From the NCBI GenBank assembly GCA_023433965.1, contig JAEYTQ010000121.1:1-9498 (forward strand): DNA of 9,498 nt, in the 5' to 3' direction. Made by a program: the position numbers and the translations under genes. This DNA is from Pseudomonadota bacterium (lineage in GTDB: Bacteria > Pseudomonadota > Alphaproteobacteria > Rhizobiales > Xanthobacteraceae). Below, one piece after another: positions 1 through 7,871 of this stretch (the stretch's first letter is position 1; every line of letters starts with the position of its first letter). The notes under the pieces were generated by a model that was not told where the DNA came from, made no database searches, and was given only the letters and a program-made list of their open reading frames with translations.

Positions 1-114
1 TGCGGACACCACCTCCGCGCCGGCATCGAGCAGTCGCTCGCAGAGATGCGATCCGATGAAACCGGCGCCCCCGGTCACGAGAATGCGGCTGGTCCTGTAG
101 TTTTCAAACGGCAT
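1..114 (-). CDS. NAD-dependent epimerase/dehydratase, N-terminal 38 residues (partial)
   Basis: Only the first 38 codons lie in the window; the rest runs off the left edge. The reading starts at an ATG at 114. After a short leader of about ten residues comes [20 protein letters not shown], a beta strand and the glycine-rich GxxGxxG turn of an extended SDR Rossmann fold that binds NAD(P). The GSHLCERLL wording is typical of UDP-glucuronate decarboxylases and related nucleotide-sugar epimerases, but this fragment is too short to choose a substrate. These enzymes act in the cytoplasm on nucleotide sugars that feed polysaccharide synthesis, which fits the glycosyltransferase genes upstream. It is on the same strand as those genes but separated from them by 169 bp, so it may have its own promoter. 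Family assignment is firm; the specific reaction is unknown. Confidence 0.88.
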   Translation of the reverse strand, partial: MPFENYRTSRILVTGGAGFIGSHLCERLLDAGAEVVSA

Positions 115-283
115 GATCGGTTCCAGAGTGTTCGCAGCGGGGGCGCAGGTTGAGTGGTATCGGCAACGGCCGGACTCGCCAATAGGCAAATGGCTTAGAG
201 AGAGGTATTTAAACACCTCTACTGTGCATGGGGTTGTTTTCGCAACGTTCGCGGGCGCGGTGTGCCAGGCCGCCGCGATCGGC
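115..283 (-). other. Intergenic gap with AT-rich stretch, before the epimerase gene
   Basis: This 169-bp stretch between the GT2 gene stop and the epimerase start is the longest non-coding gap within the minus-strand run. Its middle (about 181-245) is clearly richer in A and T than the flanks and holds a near-perfect palindrome at 201-220. I find no convincing sigma-70 pair and no GC hairpin followed by a T run. A promoter for the epimerase gene is plausible from the spacing alone; this is inference. Confidence 0.4.
201..220. repeat. 20-bp near-perfect palindrome
   Basis: AGAGGTATTTAAACACCTCT reads as its own reverse complement except for one base pair (A at 207 against C at 214). The six outer bases on each side pair exactly. 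The symmetric AT core and lack of a following T run fit a dimeric regulator site better than a terminator, but no regulator can be named. It could also be chance in an AT-rich gap. Confidence 0.5.
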
Positions 284-1033
284 CTAGAACTCCCGCCGCT
301 TCAACCAGGCCCGCGCTCCCCAATGCCCAAAGCACCAGGCCGATTGGAGCAGGGAGAGGTGCTCGACATTGCGGTAGATCTGCCAGACCCATTTGGCCGA
401 GCGCATCGGGCGGCTCGACACCGAGGCCCCCCTGACGCGGTAACGAGCAAGATCCTCGTTGAGGCCGTAGGCCGTATGGCCGCGCTTGAGGATCGATAGC
501 CACAGGCAGAAATCGTCATAGCCCTCGTTCTTCATGACGACGGGACCTGCGATCTCACGGTCGATCATCGCGGTCAGCGTCGCGATCGCGGTGTTCTTCA
601 GGAGCTGATCATAGGTGAGCGAGGCCGGCACCTCGATCAGCCTTCCGGTGACCGTGTTGGTCTCATTGATGCGACGGAAGGCGGTGTAGCTGAGCGCGGC
701 CTGCTTCGCCTTCGCGAAGGCAAGCTGCCGCTCCAGCTTCCCGGGCAGCCACAGATCGTCGCTGTCGAGGAAGGCGAGATAGCGCCCCTGCGCGGCGTCG
801 ATCGAGGCCTGGCGCGCCAGCGCCGGGCCGCCATTCCTGGCCTGCCGGATCAGCTTGACTCGGGGATCGCGCTTCCCGATGGCCGCGATGATCGCCGGTG
901 TGCTGTCGGTCGAGCGGTCGTCGGCGATCAAGAGTTCCCAATCGGCGAACGTCTGGCTCTGCACCGAGCGGATCGTCTCCTCGATCAGGCCTTCGACGTT
1001 CCAGGATGGGGTGATGATCGAAACGAGCGGCAT
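284..1033 (-). CDS. Family 2 glycosyltransferase (GT-A fold)
   Basis: This 249-residue cytoplasmic or membrane-associated protein should transfer a sugar from a nucleotide donor to a growing surface glycan. The N-terminus (VSIITPSWN, residues 4-12) is the first beta strand of a GT2 domain. [13 protein letters not shown] (33-45) carries the nucleotide-binding aspartates. LDSDD (89-93) is the metal-binding DXD-type motif, followed by [17 protein letters not shown] (172-179) matches the usual position of the catalytic acidic residue before a WL motif. The length is normal for the short TuaG/WcaA-like group, and no membrane helix is obvious. It starts 11 bases after the preceding gene ends, with only a weak ribosome site, so translation is probably coupled. 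It is the last tightly packed gene of the minus-strand run. Donor and acceptor cannot be read from sequence. Confidence 0.93.
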   Translation of the reverse strand: MPLVSIITPSWNVEGLIEETIRSVQSQTFADWELLIADDRSTDSTPAIIAAIGKRDPRVKLIRQARNGGPALARQASIDAAQGRYLAFLDSDDLWLPGKLERQLAFAKAKQAALSYTAFRRINETNTVTGRLIEVPASLTYDQLLKNTAIATLTAMIDREIAGPVVMKNEGYDDFCLWLSILKRGHTAYGLNEDLARYRVRGASVSSRPMRSAKWVWQIYRNVEHLSLLQSAWCFGHWGARAWLKRREF

Positions 1034-1044
1034 GATGGGTCCGT

Positions 1045-2448
1045 TCAGTTCGCGCGGTCCGGCTCGGCGATTGCGGCGCGCAAGGAGGCCGTAAACGTGT
1101 CGAGCAGCTTTGCGTCGCCGACATAGAGCTCGCCCGGATACGACCGCCGCCAGGCAGACTCGAAATAGGGCGCGCCTTTGGCCGGGTCGAACGGCCCGGC
1201 GGAGAGTGCTTCGCGCAACCGTGCCGGCACGCCGGCCAGACGATCGACCGCATAGACCAGCGGGCAGGAGCGGTAGAACGCGTCGCCCATCACCACGACG
1301 GGCTTGCCGAGCAGCAGCGCCTCGGCTCCCGACTTGCTGTTGACGGAGACCACGGCATCGGCGCGATCGAGCACGGTGTAATTGTTTGTCTGCGGCGGCA
1401 ACAGCACGAAATTGTCGAACCGGCGTGCCAGCTCGAACAGGCGGGCGGCCGAGATTGCGCCGATCTGCGCCGGATGCTCCTTCACGACCAGCACATGCGA
1501 ATCCGGAATCGTCCGCAGCAGGAAGTCGACCGTCGCAACCTGGTCGAGAAACTCCGGCGAGCGCAGCGTCAGCGCCATGTCCGCCGGAACGTGGAAGGGA
1601 TAATAGACGAAGGGCGTTTCGGGGAGCGGCCGGTAGAGCCTGCGCAGCCGCGTCGCGTTGAGCGCCATTGCGGCATGCACCTGGGCATGGCGCAGATTGT
1701 GCCCGAACTCCTGGTGCTTGCCGAGCGCGAACTGGTCCCAGAGCTTCTCGACGAGACGATTGGCGTTGCGCAAATTGACGACCTTCTTGAAGGCGGCCGA
1801 ATAGTGATGTTGATCCTTCTTGGGAATGACGATCGCGCGTTGCTTCAACGTGTCGTCGAGATAGGCGCGCACCTCGGGGGACACGGCATCCGCGGGCTCT
1901 GCCATCATGTCGGGAGCGGCAAGGCTGTCCGGGGTGAAATACATTCGGCCGCGGAAGAACGAAGGTTCGATGAACCAGTTGCGGATGCCCCTGCGCTTAG
2001 CGGCGTAGAAGCTCGCGATCACGGACAGAAAGCCGCCGAGCTCCTGCACCAGTTCGGCACTCCGTCCCTGCGCCTGCAATCGCTCGAGCAATGCCTCCAT
2101 CGCGTTGGAATAAACCATGAAGCGTCGGCGCAACGCCGCGGTGTCCCTGATGCCGAAGGTAAAGCGCTCATGGCTGAACAGGAAATTGGTCCCGTCCAGC
2201 CCGTAAGAAGCGACGCGCACATCGAAGGCCTTGCGATCGCCCGGCGACGGGCCGGCCTCGAGGCCCGCGCGATACATGTTCGTGACCGGCACGCTCTCGG
2301 CTGCCGACATCTCTGCGCTGCGATCGTCGAAGGCAAGCAGCTCGACGTCGTGGCCTGCCGCGCGCAACCGCTGCGCGACCGGAATCCAGAACCGGGTCTG
2401 GTATTCGGCAAGCGTGGTGATGAGAATGGTCTTTGCAGCTGTTGTCAT
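1045..2448 (-). CDS. Capsule-polysaccharide-type glycosyltransferase (KpsS/LipB-like, PF05159-like)
   Basis: The 467-residue protein starts at an ATG at 2448. A longer open frame reaches 2526, but that extension overlaps the upstream gene and looks like shadow sequence. The N-terminus TILITTLAEYQTRFWIPVAQ is a first Rossmann strand. VYYPFHVPAD (281-290) resembles the VY-P-xxxP segment of capsule synthesis proteins. VVKEHPAQ (321-328) supplies an HP motif, and NSKSGAEALLLGKPVVV (369-385) is the C-terminal donor-site motif. Characterised relatives such as KpsS and LipB use CMP-Kdo to build the lipid anchor of capsules. Because a CMP-nonulosonate synthetase is encoded in the same run, CMP-nonulosonate is a possible donor here; that is inference. 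The gene begins 4 bases after the upstream stop, consistent with translational coupling. The family is fairly sure, the substrate unknown. Confidence 0.82.
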   Translation of the reverse strand: MTTAAKTILITTLAEYQTRFWIPVAQRLRAAGHDVELLAFDDRSAEMSAAESVPVTNMYRAGLEAGPSPGDRKAFDVRVASYGLDGTNFLFSHERFTFGIRDTAALRRRFMVYSNAMEALLERLQAQGRSAELVQELGGFLSVIASFYAAKRRGIRNWFIEPSFFRGRMYFTPDSLAAPDMMAEPADAVSPEVRAYLDDTLKQRAIVIPKKDQHHYSAAFKKVVNLRNANRLVEKLWDQFALGKHQEFGHNLRHAQVHAAMALNATRLRRLYRPLPETPFVYYPFHVPADMALTLRSPEFLDQVATVDFLLRTIPDSHVLVVKEHPAQIGAISAARLFELARRFDNFVLLPPQTNNYTVLDRADAVVSVNSKSGAEALLLGKPVVVMGDAFYRSCPLVYAVDRLAGVPARLREALSAGPFDPAKGAPYFESAWRRSYPGELYVGDAKLLDTFTASLRAAIAEPDRAN

Positions 2449-2452
2449 GGCT

Positions 2453-3826
2453 CTATCGGGCGTGTTCGATCGCAATGCTCGCGAGCGGCAAGCCCGTCGT
2501 AGCGCAATGGGCTCGTCTTGCCGCAAACTGCGACGGACTCGCTAGATCGTGAGCGGCGATGCGCCGAAGCAGAGGCTCGACGACGGACGGCGCGATTCGC
2601 TTGTCGCGCCGGACCGGATTGAACTGGCTGCGCAGCCGCTCGGTGGCGGCCGAGCCGAGAACGGCGCTGGCGGCGCCCTTGACGATCTGCCCGATACTCG
2701 GCTTGTCGCGCGTCCCCTTCACAGTCGCAAGCAGCGAGACGAAGGGCCGGCGCGACATCGTTGCGCGGGTCAGGACATCGGCAACACGCTCGGCGGCTCG
2801 ACCGTCGTTGAGATGGAAGAAGGCCTCGATATCGGCGGCGTGAACGCGCGCGAAATCGAAGACCTCGGTTTCGCGCTCGATGCTGTCGATCGCGCCGAGC
2901 AACTCGTCGAATGAGGCGACCGGCCGGCTCACGCGCGCGGGCAACGCCGCATGGCCGGCGGTGGTCGGCGTGTTCAGGTATTCGAGCTGGACAGGAAGCT
3001 TGCCGAGTAGGACCGATTCCACGGCCGTGCCGCAATTGAGATGAATGACGGCGGCTGCATTGCGGATACGATCGAGCACGCTGCCGGAGCCTTCGATCAG
3101 GACGTTGGCATGGCGCGAGAGTGCGTTGCGATAGACGTCCTCGCTCTCGAAGGGATGCGGGCGCACGAGAATGCTGCAGTCGGGGCGCGCGGCGGCGAGC
3201 CGGTCGATCTCGGCGAGATAGTTGGCGAAGACCTGCTTCAGGTCCGCGATGAAGCGATCGACATAGGCGCCATCCCAGCCGGCCCGCACCATGGCTTCGC
3301 GCTCGCCGCCCGGCTTGCCGGTGAAGCGCGAATTGACCAGCGGAAAGTTGGCGTTGACGAGCAGATAGCCGCGCGGCTCGCCATCGAGCAGCGTACGCCA
3401 GCGCGGGGCCGCAAAATCGAAGCGCGGGCAGCCGGTGAGGTGAAGCTGCTCCGGTTTCATGGTGCCGGCCGCGAGGAAGGCATCGTGCAGCCGGCTGCCC
3501 CAGAAGAAGTAGCCCGTCAGGATGTCGGCGTAGCCGCTGTCCTTGATGTGGGCCGCCATGGCCGGTGGCGAATTGCCACCCGTTTCCGCGAGCACGCCGC
3601 CTTCGGTATCGAGCACATAGAGCGCCAGGCCGGCTCTGGCGAAGCTGCGCATCAGGTCGAGATTGACGGGGCGTGCGTAGTTGACGACCAGTGCGTCCAG
3701 GCCGAGCCGTGGGACATCGACGGCCTGCTCGTACATCGGCACCAGCACGACTGAGACGCCGCGCCGTGCGAGCTGATAACCGAGCATGACCGCCCCCGGC
3801 AGGTCACGCTTGGGGTGATCGACCAC
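2453..3826 (-). CDS. Surface carbohydrate biosynthesis protein, GT-B-like; start uncertain
   Basis: The protein has 457 residues from the first usual start codon, a GTG at 3826. It resembles the 'surface carbohydrate biosynthesis protein' family. Visible features are DHPKRDLPG (3-11), LDALVVNYARP (43-53), a central RPHPFE (222-227) and CGTAVESVLLGKLPV (265-279). The last two match the HP motif and donor-site helix of GT-B transferases that use CMP sugars. The C-terminal hundred residues are basic and less recognisable. The GTG start is doubtful because the residues just before it (RARIGLV) complete the first beta strand. The frame stays open and coding-like back to 3904, directly after the in-frame TAG of the flippase gene, with no ATG, GTG or TTG. 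The true N-terminus is probably 20 to 26 residues longer. Role in assembling the locus glycan is inferred from family and context; no reaction is known to me. Confidence 0.78.
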   Translation of the reverse strand: MVDHPKRDLPGAVMLGYQLARRGVSVVLVPMYEQAVDVPRLGLDALVVNYARPVNLDLMRSFARAGLALYVLDTEGGVLAETGGNSPPAMAAHIKDSGYADILTGYFFWGSRLHDAFLAAGTMKPEQLHLTGCPRFDFAAPRWRTLLDGEPRGYLLVNANFPLVNSRFTGKPGGEREAMVRAGWDGAYVDRFIADLKQVFANYLAEIDRLAAARPDCSILVRPHPFESEDVYRNALSRHANVLIEGSGSVLDRIRNAAAVIHLNCGTAVESVLLGKLPVQLEYLNTPTTAGHAALPARVSRPVASFDELLGAIDSIERETEVFDFARVHAADIEAFFHLNDGRAAERVADVLTRATMSRRPFVSLLATVKGTRDKPSIGQIVKGAASAVLGSAATERLRSQFNPVRRDKRIAPSVVEPLLRRIAAHDLASPSQFAARRAHCATTGLPLASIAIEHAR

Positions 3827-3904
3827 CAGGCCTATGCGCGCTCTTTGCGTCTCCTCGTGCAGGCGTTCATCGATCTCTTGAACAAGCTGGTGCCAATCAC
3901 GAAG

Positions 3905-5419
3905 CTAGGTCTGTGTCCAGCCGAAGCGGTGGCCAAGTTCCGCGAAGACTGCCCGCTGACGGGCTTCCAGGACGAGAAAGTACTGAATGGCCCAGCTCAC
4001 CGCACAGAACGCGGCGATCGCCAGCCCGAGTCCCCAGAAGCCGTCGATCGCCAAGCGGCCTGCAAGCTCGAACAGCAGCAGCCCCAGGACCACGAGAACG
4101 GCGGCTTGGGCGAGAAGTGCTCTAACGAGGCGGTAGGAGTCAAGGTGCAACCCGCGGCTCACGGCGCCGATTTGCAGCGGCAGAATGACGGCGTTCCCGA
4201 CCACCTGGCCAAGGATCAGCGCTCGTTCGTCGAACAAGTGCAGCGTCGCAACCGCCACCACGGCCCATACCGCCAGTTGATAGATCATGAGCCGGTTCAA
4301 ACGCGCCTGCACGTCTGTTCGGGTGAGGAACATGACGTTGCCGAAGGCGAGATACTGAGCGCAGATCGGCACCAGGAAGCTCAGGCCCATCCAGAATGCG
4401 TAGGGCGTCATCTGCGCGCCGATCCACACTTGCATGATTTCGTGAGACAGCACGGCGGCAGCCACCAGCGGCGGCACCGTGAACATGGGCAGGATGATGA
4501 GACCGAACTCGCCAAGGCGTTGGAACGCCACGGCGTTACCGCGCTCGTCCAGGCGGCTTGCCACCGGCAGCAAGGCGGACGTGAGAAGTCCGACGACCAC
4601 CTTGGATACGCGAGGCAGCCGAACCAGGGTATCGTATATCCCGACACCCTTGGGCCCGAACAGAAGGCCCACCAGGAAGGGCTGGATCGGCAAAGCCAAG
4701 CCGCCCGTCAGCTTGCCCTGCGCGAACAGCGCGCAGCGGTGGAACAGATCGCGCCGGATCGGCGCGTCCCAAAGCGCGAGCCGGACCTTACGCACCACGG
4801 CGACGAAGGCGGCAGTGAACACCAGGCACGCGCGCATCAAGGTGCTCGCAAGATAGATGTAGGCCACTAGCTCGAACGAGGCTCCGGACTTTGCAGCCCA
4901 GATCGTGCAGGCGACATAGACGATCGTCGAACTCACTTCTGCCAGCCGCAGCACATTGTAGCGCTCGAACCCCTTCACGATGCCTTCCCAAACCAGTGCT
5001 GGGATCAGGACCAGATTGGCCAGCGCGGTGTAGCGCAAGATCTGGGAGAAGCTCTCCGCATGAGCGTTGTCGACGCGGAGTGCGACGGTCAGGTAGGGCG
5101 CGCTGATCCAAATGGTGACCGCAAGCAGTCCTCCGAGAACGACGGCCATCACGGTGAGTAACGCCAGCTGTTGGCCTGCGACGCGCCACTTGCGATGCTC
5201 GCGCGCCCGCGCGATCGCTTGCGTCGTGACTTCGGAGAGGCCGAGATCGAGCAGCCCCATCATGCCGCTCGGCAGCAGGATGCGCGCCATCACGATGAGG
5301 CCGAACTCGGCCACGCCCCAGGTGCCGATGATGACGGGGATGACCACCAAGCCGAGCACAGCCGCAATCCCGAAGGCTGCGCTGGATATCAGCGTGTTGC
5401 GGATCAGCTGATTGAGCAT
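3905..5419 (-). CDS. Wzx-like polysaccharide flippase (MOP/MATE superfamily)
   Basis: This 504-residue protein is strongly hydrophobic throughout, with roughly 12 to 14 likely membrane helices, the usual size of O-antigen or capsule flippases. The N-terminus (LNQLIRNTLISSAAFGIAAV) is typical of the family: a short polar segment, then the first helix with a small-residue face, and LGLVVIPVIIGTWGVAEFGL follows. Conserved-looking loops include DLGLSEVTTQAIARAR (58-73), EGIVKGFERYNVLRLAEVSS and a GVGIYDTLVRLPR segment. It should move lipid-linked glycan units from the cytoplasmic to the periplasmic face of the inner membrane. The start ATG lies 10 bases after the SDR gene stop. It ends in a TAG that is in frame with the following gene. 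Family is firm from topology and context; substrate is unknown. Confidence 0.9.
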   Translation of the reverse strand: MLNQLIRNTLISSAAFGIAAVLGLVVIPVIIGTWGVAEFGLIVMARILLPSGMMGLLDLGLSEVTTQAIARAREHRKWRVAGQQLALLTVMAVVLGGLLAVTIWISAPYLTVALRVDNAHAESFSQILRYTALANLVLIPALVWEGIVKGFERYNVLRLAEVSSTIVYVACTIWAAKSGASFELVAYIYLASTLMRACLVFTAAFVAVVRKVRLALWDAPIRRDLFHRCALFAQGKLTGGLALPIQPFLVGLLFGPKGVGIYDTLVRLPRVSKVVVGLLTSALLPVASRLDERGNAVAFQRLGEFGLIILPMFTVPPLVAAAVLSHEIMQVWIGAQMTPYAFWMGLSFLVPICAQYLAFGNVMFLTRTDVQARLNRLMIYQLAVWAVVAVATLHLFDERALILGQVVGNAVILPLQIGAVSRGLHLDSYRLVRALLAQAAVLVVLGLLLFELAGRLAIDGFWGLGLAIAAFCAVSWAIQYFLVLEARQRAVFAELGHRFGWTQT

Positions 5420-5429
5420 GCGACGTCGC

Positions 5430-6251
5430 TCACCACGCGCTCAGGCCGCCATCGACCGCGATGTTCTGACCGGTGATATAGGACGCGGCATCGGAGACCA
5501 AGAACAGAACGGCTCCGACCATTTCGTCGGACCTGGCCATCCGGCCAAGCGGGACACGGGCACCGTAGCGCTGTTTGAACGTCTCATTCTGACCGCTCTC
5601 CACGCCGCCCGGGGTGAGCGTATTGACGCGAACGCCCTTTGCCGCCCAGTAGGTTGCGAGGTGCTTTGTCAGGCCGATCACACCGGCTTTGGATGCCGTG
5701 TAGACTGCGGGTGTGTTGATGGCGCGGCCGAGATACTCGGAACCTTCGTAGATGCGTTGGTCGGGCGCCATCAGGCCGTAGATCGAGGCTGTCTGCACGA
5801 TCGCACCATAGCCGCGCTCGGCCATCCGGCCGCCGAACACCTGCGCGACGGTGAACATGCCGTCAAGATTGACCCCCATGATTTCGCGCCACGTCTCCTG
5901 AGAGAATTTCTCGACCGGCGCGAAGAAGGCATCGATGTCGCGGGTCTTGCTGGCGGCGTTGTTGAGGAGGATCGAGACCGGCCCGAGATCGGCCTCGATC
6001 GCTTCGGCCGTCCTGCGCACCGCGTCAGGACTGGTGATGTCGCAGCCATAGCCTCTGGACCGGACAGCATGTCGTGAGGTGATATCGGCCGCCGCCGCAT
6101 CGGTCATAGCCTGGTCGAGATCGACGATCGCGACATTGGCGCCGAACTCGGCAAGCCCCTCGGTAAATCGACGCCCGAGGATGCCGCACCCTCCGGTGAC
6201 CACGGCCGTGCGGCCGGTCAGATCGAACAGAGCCTTGAAGCCCGTGGTCAT
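5430..6251 (-). CDS. ptmA: SDR oxidoreductase, PtmA-like
   Basis: This is a 273-residue classical short-chain dehydrogenase. TGGCGILG (19-26) is the cofactor-binding turn. AIVDLD (41-46) ends in acidic residues that favour NAD(H). NNAA (97-100), Ser156 in TASIYG and Tyr184/Lys188 in YTASK complete the catalytic set. PGGV after the active site and the C-terminal TGQNIAVDGG are also standard. The ATG at 6251 was chosen because a strong GGAGG lies 8 bases upstream; the longer open frame to 6419 only overlaps the cytidylyltransferase gene. Its place right after a CMP-sugar synthetase, with PtmE- and PtmF-like genes before it, matches PtmA of the Campylobacter flagellin-glycosylation locus, assigned to legionaminic acid synthesis. 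By motifs alone it could be any sugar or acyl SDR, so the symbol rests on context. Confidence 0.85.
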   Translation of the reverse strand: MTTGFKALFDLTGRTAVVTGGCGILGRRFTEGLAEFGANVAIVDLDQAMTDAAAADITSRHAVRSRGYGCDITSPDAVRRTAEAIEADLGPVSILLNNAASKTRDIDAFFAPVEKFSQETWREIMGVNLDGMFTVAQVFGGRMAERGYGAIVQTASIYGLMAPDQRIYEGSEYLGRAINTPAVYTASKAGVIGLTKHLATYWAAKGVRVNTLTPGGVESGQNETFKQRYGARVPLGRMARSDEMVGAVLFLVSDAASYITGQNIAVDGGLSAW

Positions 6252-6259
6252 CGCTTGCG

Positions 6260-6266
6260 CCTCCTC
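6260..6266 (-). promoter_or_regulatory. Strong Shine-Dalgarno overlapping the stop of the preceding gene
   Basis: Read on the minus strand, TGAGGAGG joins the stop of the cytidylyltransferase gene (6267-6265) to an almost ideal Shine-Dalgarno, 8 bases before the ATG at 6251. It fixes the SDR start and would let terminating ribosomes reinitiate at once. Confidence 0.85.
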
Positions 6267-6966
6267 AGGCCGGCAGTCGCTGACGGAGCAACAGTTCCAC
6301 CAGTGCAAAATCCAGATCGGAATCAATGTCGATCGAACGCTCTTCCGGCATTTCGAACAGACGCGTGTCCGGATAGAACACTGCGGGCTGCTCCAGGAAA
6401 GGTGCGACACGCCAGGCATAGATCGACGCGTTCATGTCAAAGCATCGAGGCGCATCCTGCCGCCGCGTGACCGGAGGATTGGTGGACTTAGAAAGGCCGA
6501 CGCTGCCGTCGGTGCGCTGCTCGACAAGATTGAAATAGGGCGAGCGCCGCGCCGGCGCCCCTGTAATGACATTGCGGGCGCCGCTGTCGCGCAGCAGGGT
6601 CACCGCACCTGTGATGTCGGAGGCCAGCCTGAGCGGGGAGGTGACGTCGAGGTCGACGAAGATCTCCGGCGTCGTGGCCATTTGCGCCATGGCCTGCTCG
6701 AGACAGTGGCGGATCGCCGGCAGCTTCGGGGCGGTGTCGGTGGCCATCTCGTCCGGGCGCTTGACTGCGAAATCGGCCCCGGCCTTCACCGCGGCATCGA
6801 GCAAGGCGTCCGAATCGCTGCTGAAGGCGATCGCATCGAATAGGCCGGTCTCACGCGCCTGTGCGATGCTCCACGCGAGCACAGGCCTGCCCAGGAGATC
6901 GCGCGCGTTCTTGCCGACGACACCTTTCGAGCCGCCGCGCGCGCAGATGGTGCAGAGGAGGCTCAC
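6265..6966 (-). CDS. ptmB: CMP-nonulosonate (acylneuraminate) cytidylyltransferase, PtmB/LegF/NeuA-like
   Basis: The 233-residue enzyme should join CMP from CTP to a nonulosonic acid such as legionaminic or sialic acid, making the activated donor in the cytoplasm. Diagnostic motifs are ARGGSKGVVGKN (9-20, CTP-binding P loop of the family), SSDSDALLDAA (49-59), DVTSPLR (107-113), NASIYAW (179-185) and SIDIDSDLDFALVE (211-224), which carries the metal-binding aspartates. The length is typical. The start is a GTG at 6966 overlapping the TGA of the upstream gene by four bases (GTGA). The ATG-less start is supported by the first strand SLLCTICARGG beginning immediately. Between PtmF- and PtmA-like genes it matches PtmB, the CMP-legionaminate synthetase of Campylobacter. 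The class is firm; which nonulosonate it uses is inferred from neighbours. Confidence 0.93.
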   Translation of the reverse strand: MSLLCTICARGGSKGVVGKNARDLLGRPVLAWSIAQARETGLFDAIAFSSDSDALLDAAVKAGADFAVKRPDEMATDTAPKLPAIRHCLEQAMAQMATTPEIFVDLDVTSPLRLASDITGAVTLLRDSGARNVITGAPARRSPYFNLVEQRTDGSVGLSKSTNPPVTRRQDAPRCFDMNASIYAWRVAPFLEQPAVFYPDTRLFEMPEERSIDIDSDLDFALVELLLRQRLPA

Positions 6967-7871
6967 GGCGATACCCAGGTTTTGCTGCGCAGAGCTCGCT
7001 CGCTGGCGTCGATCAGATGCATGACGCCGAGTGCCTCGGGCAACGAGCAGGCCGGACTCGCGCCGCGCATCGCCGCGGCATGCATGTCACGGTAGGTTTG
7101 GTCGCGTTCGCTCGGGATCTCCGTTGCCTTGCCGTTGACAGTGAGACGGCTGCCGACGAGATCGGCCTCGAGGGTGTCATCGTCGACATTGACGCGAATG
7201 CGACGGATGCCCTGGCGGTCGAGATAGTCCATGTGGACATGGACTGACGGTGCACGCTGCATATCGATCAGCAGGTCAAGGTGGTCATCGACGTCGATGT
7301 CGCGCGATCCGGAGGCGCCGCCAAGCGCAGCGACGCGATGCCATGGCCCGAACAACCACAGGAGGTAGTCCAACTCGTGACTGAGATCCCGCAGCACGCC
7401 GCCTCCGGCAGCGCTCGTCGCGGATGCCGTGGTGCGATGGTCTCGGCCCGGCCGCCAGTCCCTGATGTCCTGCCCGACATAGGCAGCGACCGTGATCACA
7501 TCGCGCCCATACAGTTTGTCGGCGAGAGCCGTCATGACGGGATGAAATCGCAGATTGTATCCGACGCTGACGTGAGCGAAGGGATATTTGGGCGGCGCCG
7601 CGGGGGTCGCAAACAGCGGCTTCTCGACCAGAACGGCGCCGCGGAAACCGGCCTGCGCGAGCGTTTGCAGATCGTCGGCATGACGTCCCGTCTCGGTGGC
7701 AATCACGGCGTAATCCGGTTGCGCGCCGGCGACAGCCTGGGCGATCGACCCATAGTCGCCGCCCTCCCGCCGGCTGACCGTTGCGACCCGAAGGCCGAGC
7801 TCGCGCAGGACGCGCGCATGCCTCGCGCCGATCGAGCCGAGACCAACCACGACCGCTGTTGTCGAGGTCAC
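6963..7871 (-). CDS. ptmF: Gfo/Idh/MocA-family oxidoreductase, PtmF-like
   Basis: This is a 302-residue NAD(P)-dependent dehydrogenase. VVVGLGSIGARHARVL (6-21) is the N-terminal Rossmann turn; VLVEKPLF (80-87) contains the EKP motif with the catalytic-type lysine; GYNLRFHP (104-111) and GGGVLRDLSHELDYLLWLFG (157-176) are the conserved segments of the C-terminal alpha/beta domain, including the DxxxHxxD pattern. A much longer open frame continues to 9041, but there it is only the wrong frame of the upstream gene. The real start is the GTG at 7871, four bases overlapping the preceding TGA, with GAGG 7 bases before it at 7879-7882. In Campylobacter the matching gene ptmF is required for flagellar legionaminic acid and is counted among the early pathway enzymes. 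Family is certain; substrate is inferred from order. Confidence 0.9.
   Translation of the reverse strand: MTSTTAVVVGLGSIGARHARVLRELGLRVATVSRREGGDYGSIAQAVAGAQPDYAVIATETGRHADDLQTLAQAGFRGAVLVEKPLFATPAAPPKYPFAHVSVGYNLRFHPVMTALADKLYGRDVITVAAYVGQDIRDWRPGRDHRTTASATSAAGGGVLRDLSHELDYLLWLFGPWHRVAALGGASGSRDIDVDDHLDLLIDMQRAPSVHVHMDYLDRQGIRRIRVNVDDDTLEADLVGSRLTVNGKATEIPSERDQTYRDMHAAAMRGASPACSLPEALGVMHLIDASERALRSKTWVSP

Noticed and set aside
268..284. GGCCG/CGGCC hairpin at the end of the GT2 gene as a terminator
   Set aside because: Only five pairs, overlapping the stop codon, and no T run follows on the minus strand.
113..499. A 128-codon plus-strand open frame across the palindrome gap
   Set aside because: Most of it is antisense to the GT2 gene; it has no ribosome site or family motif.
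2449..2526. N-terminal extension of the capsule-type transferase to an upstream ATG
   Set aside because: The extra 26 residues are arginine-rich, overlap the end of the upstream gene and precede an obvious first beta strand starting at the ATG at 2448.
6252..6419. N-terminal extension of the SDR gene
   Set aside because: The 56 extra residues are Cys/Ser/Trp-rich shadow of the cytidylyltransferase gene. The ATG at 6251 has a strong ribosome site and begins a normal SDR N-terminus.
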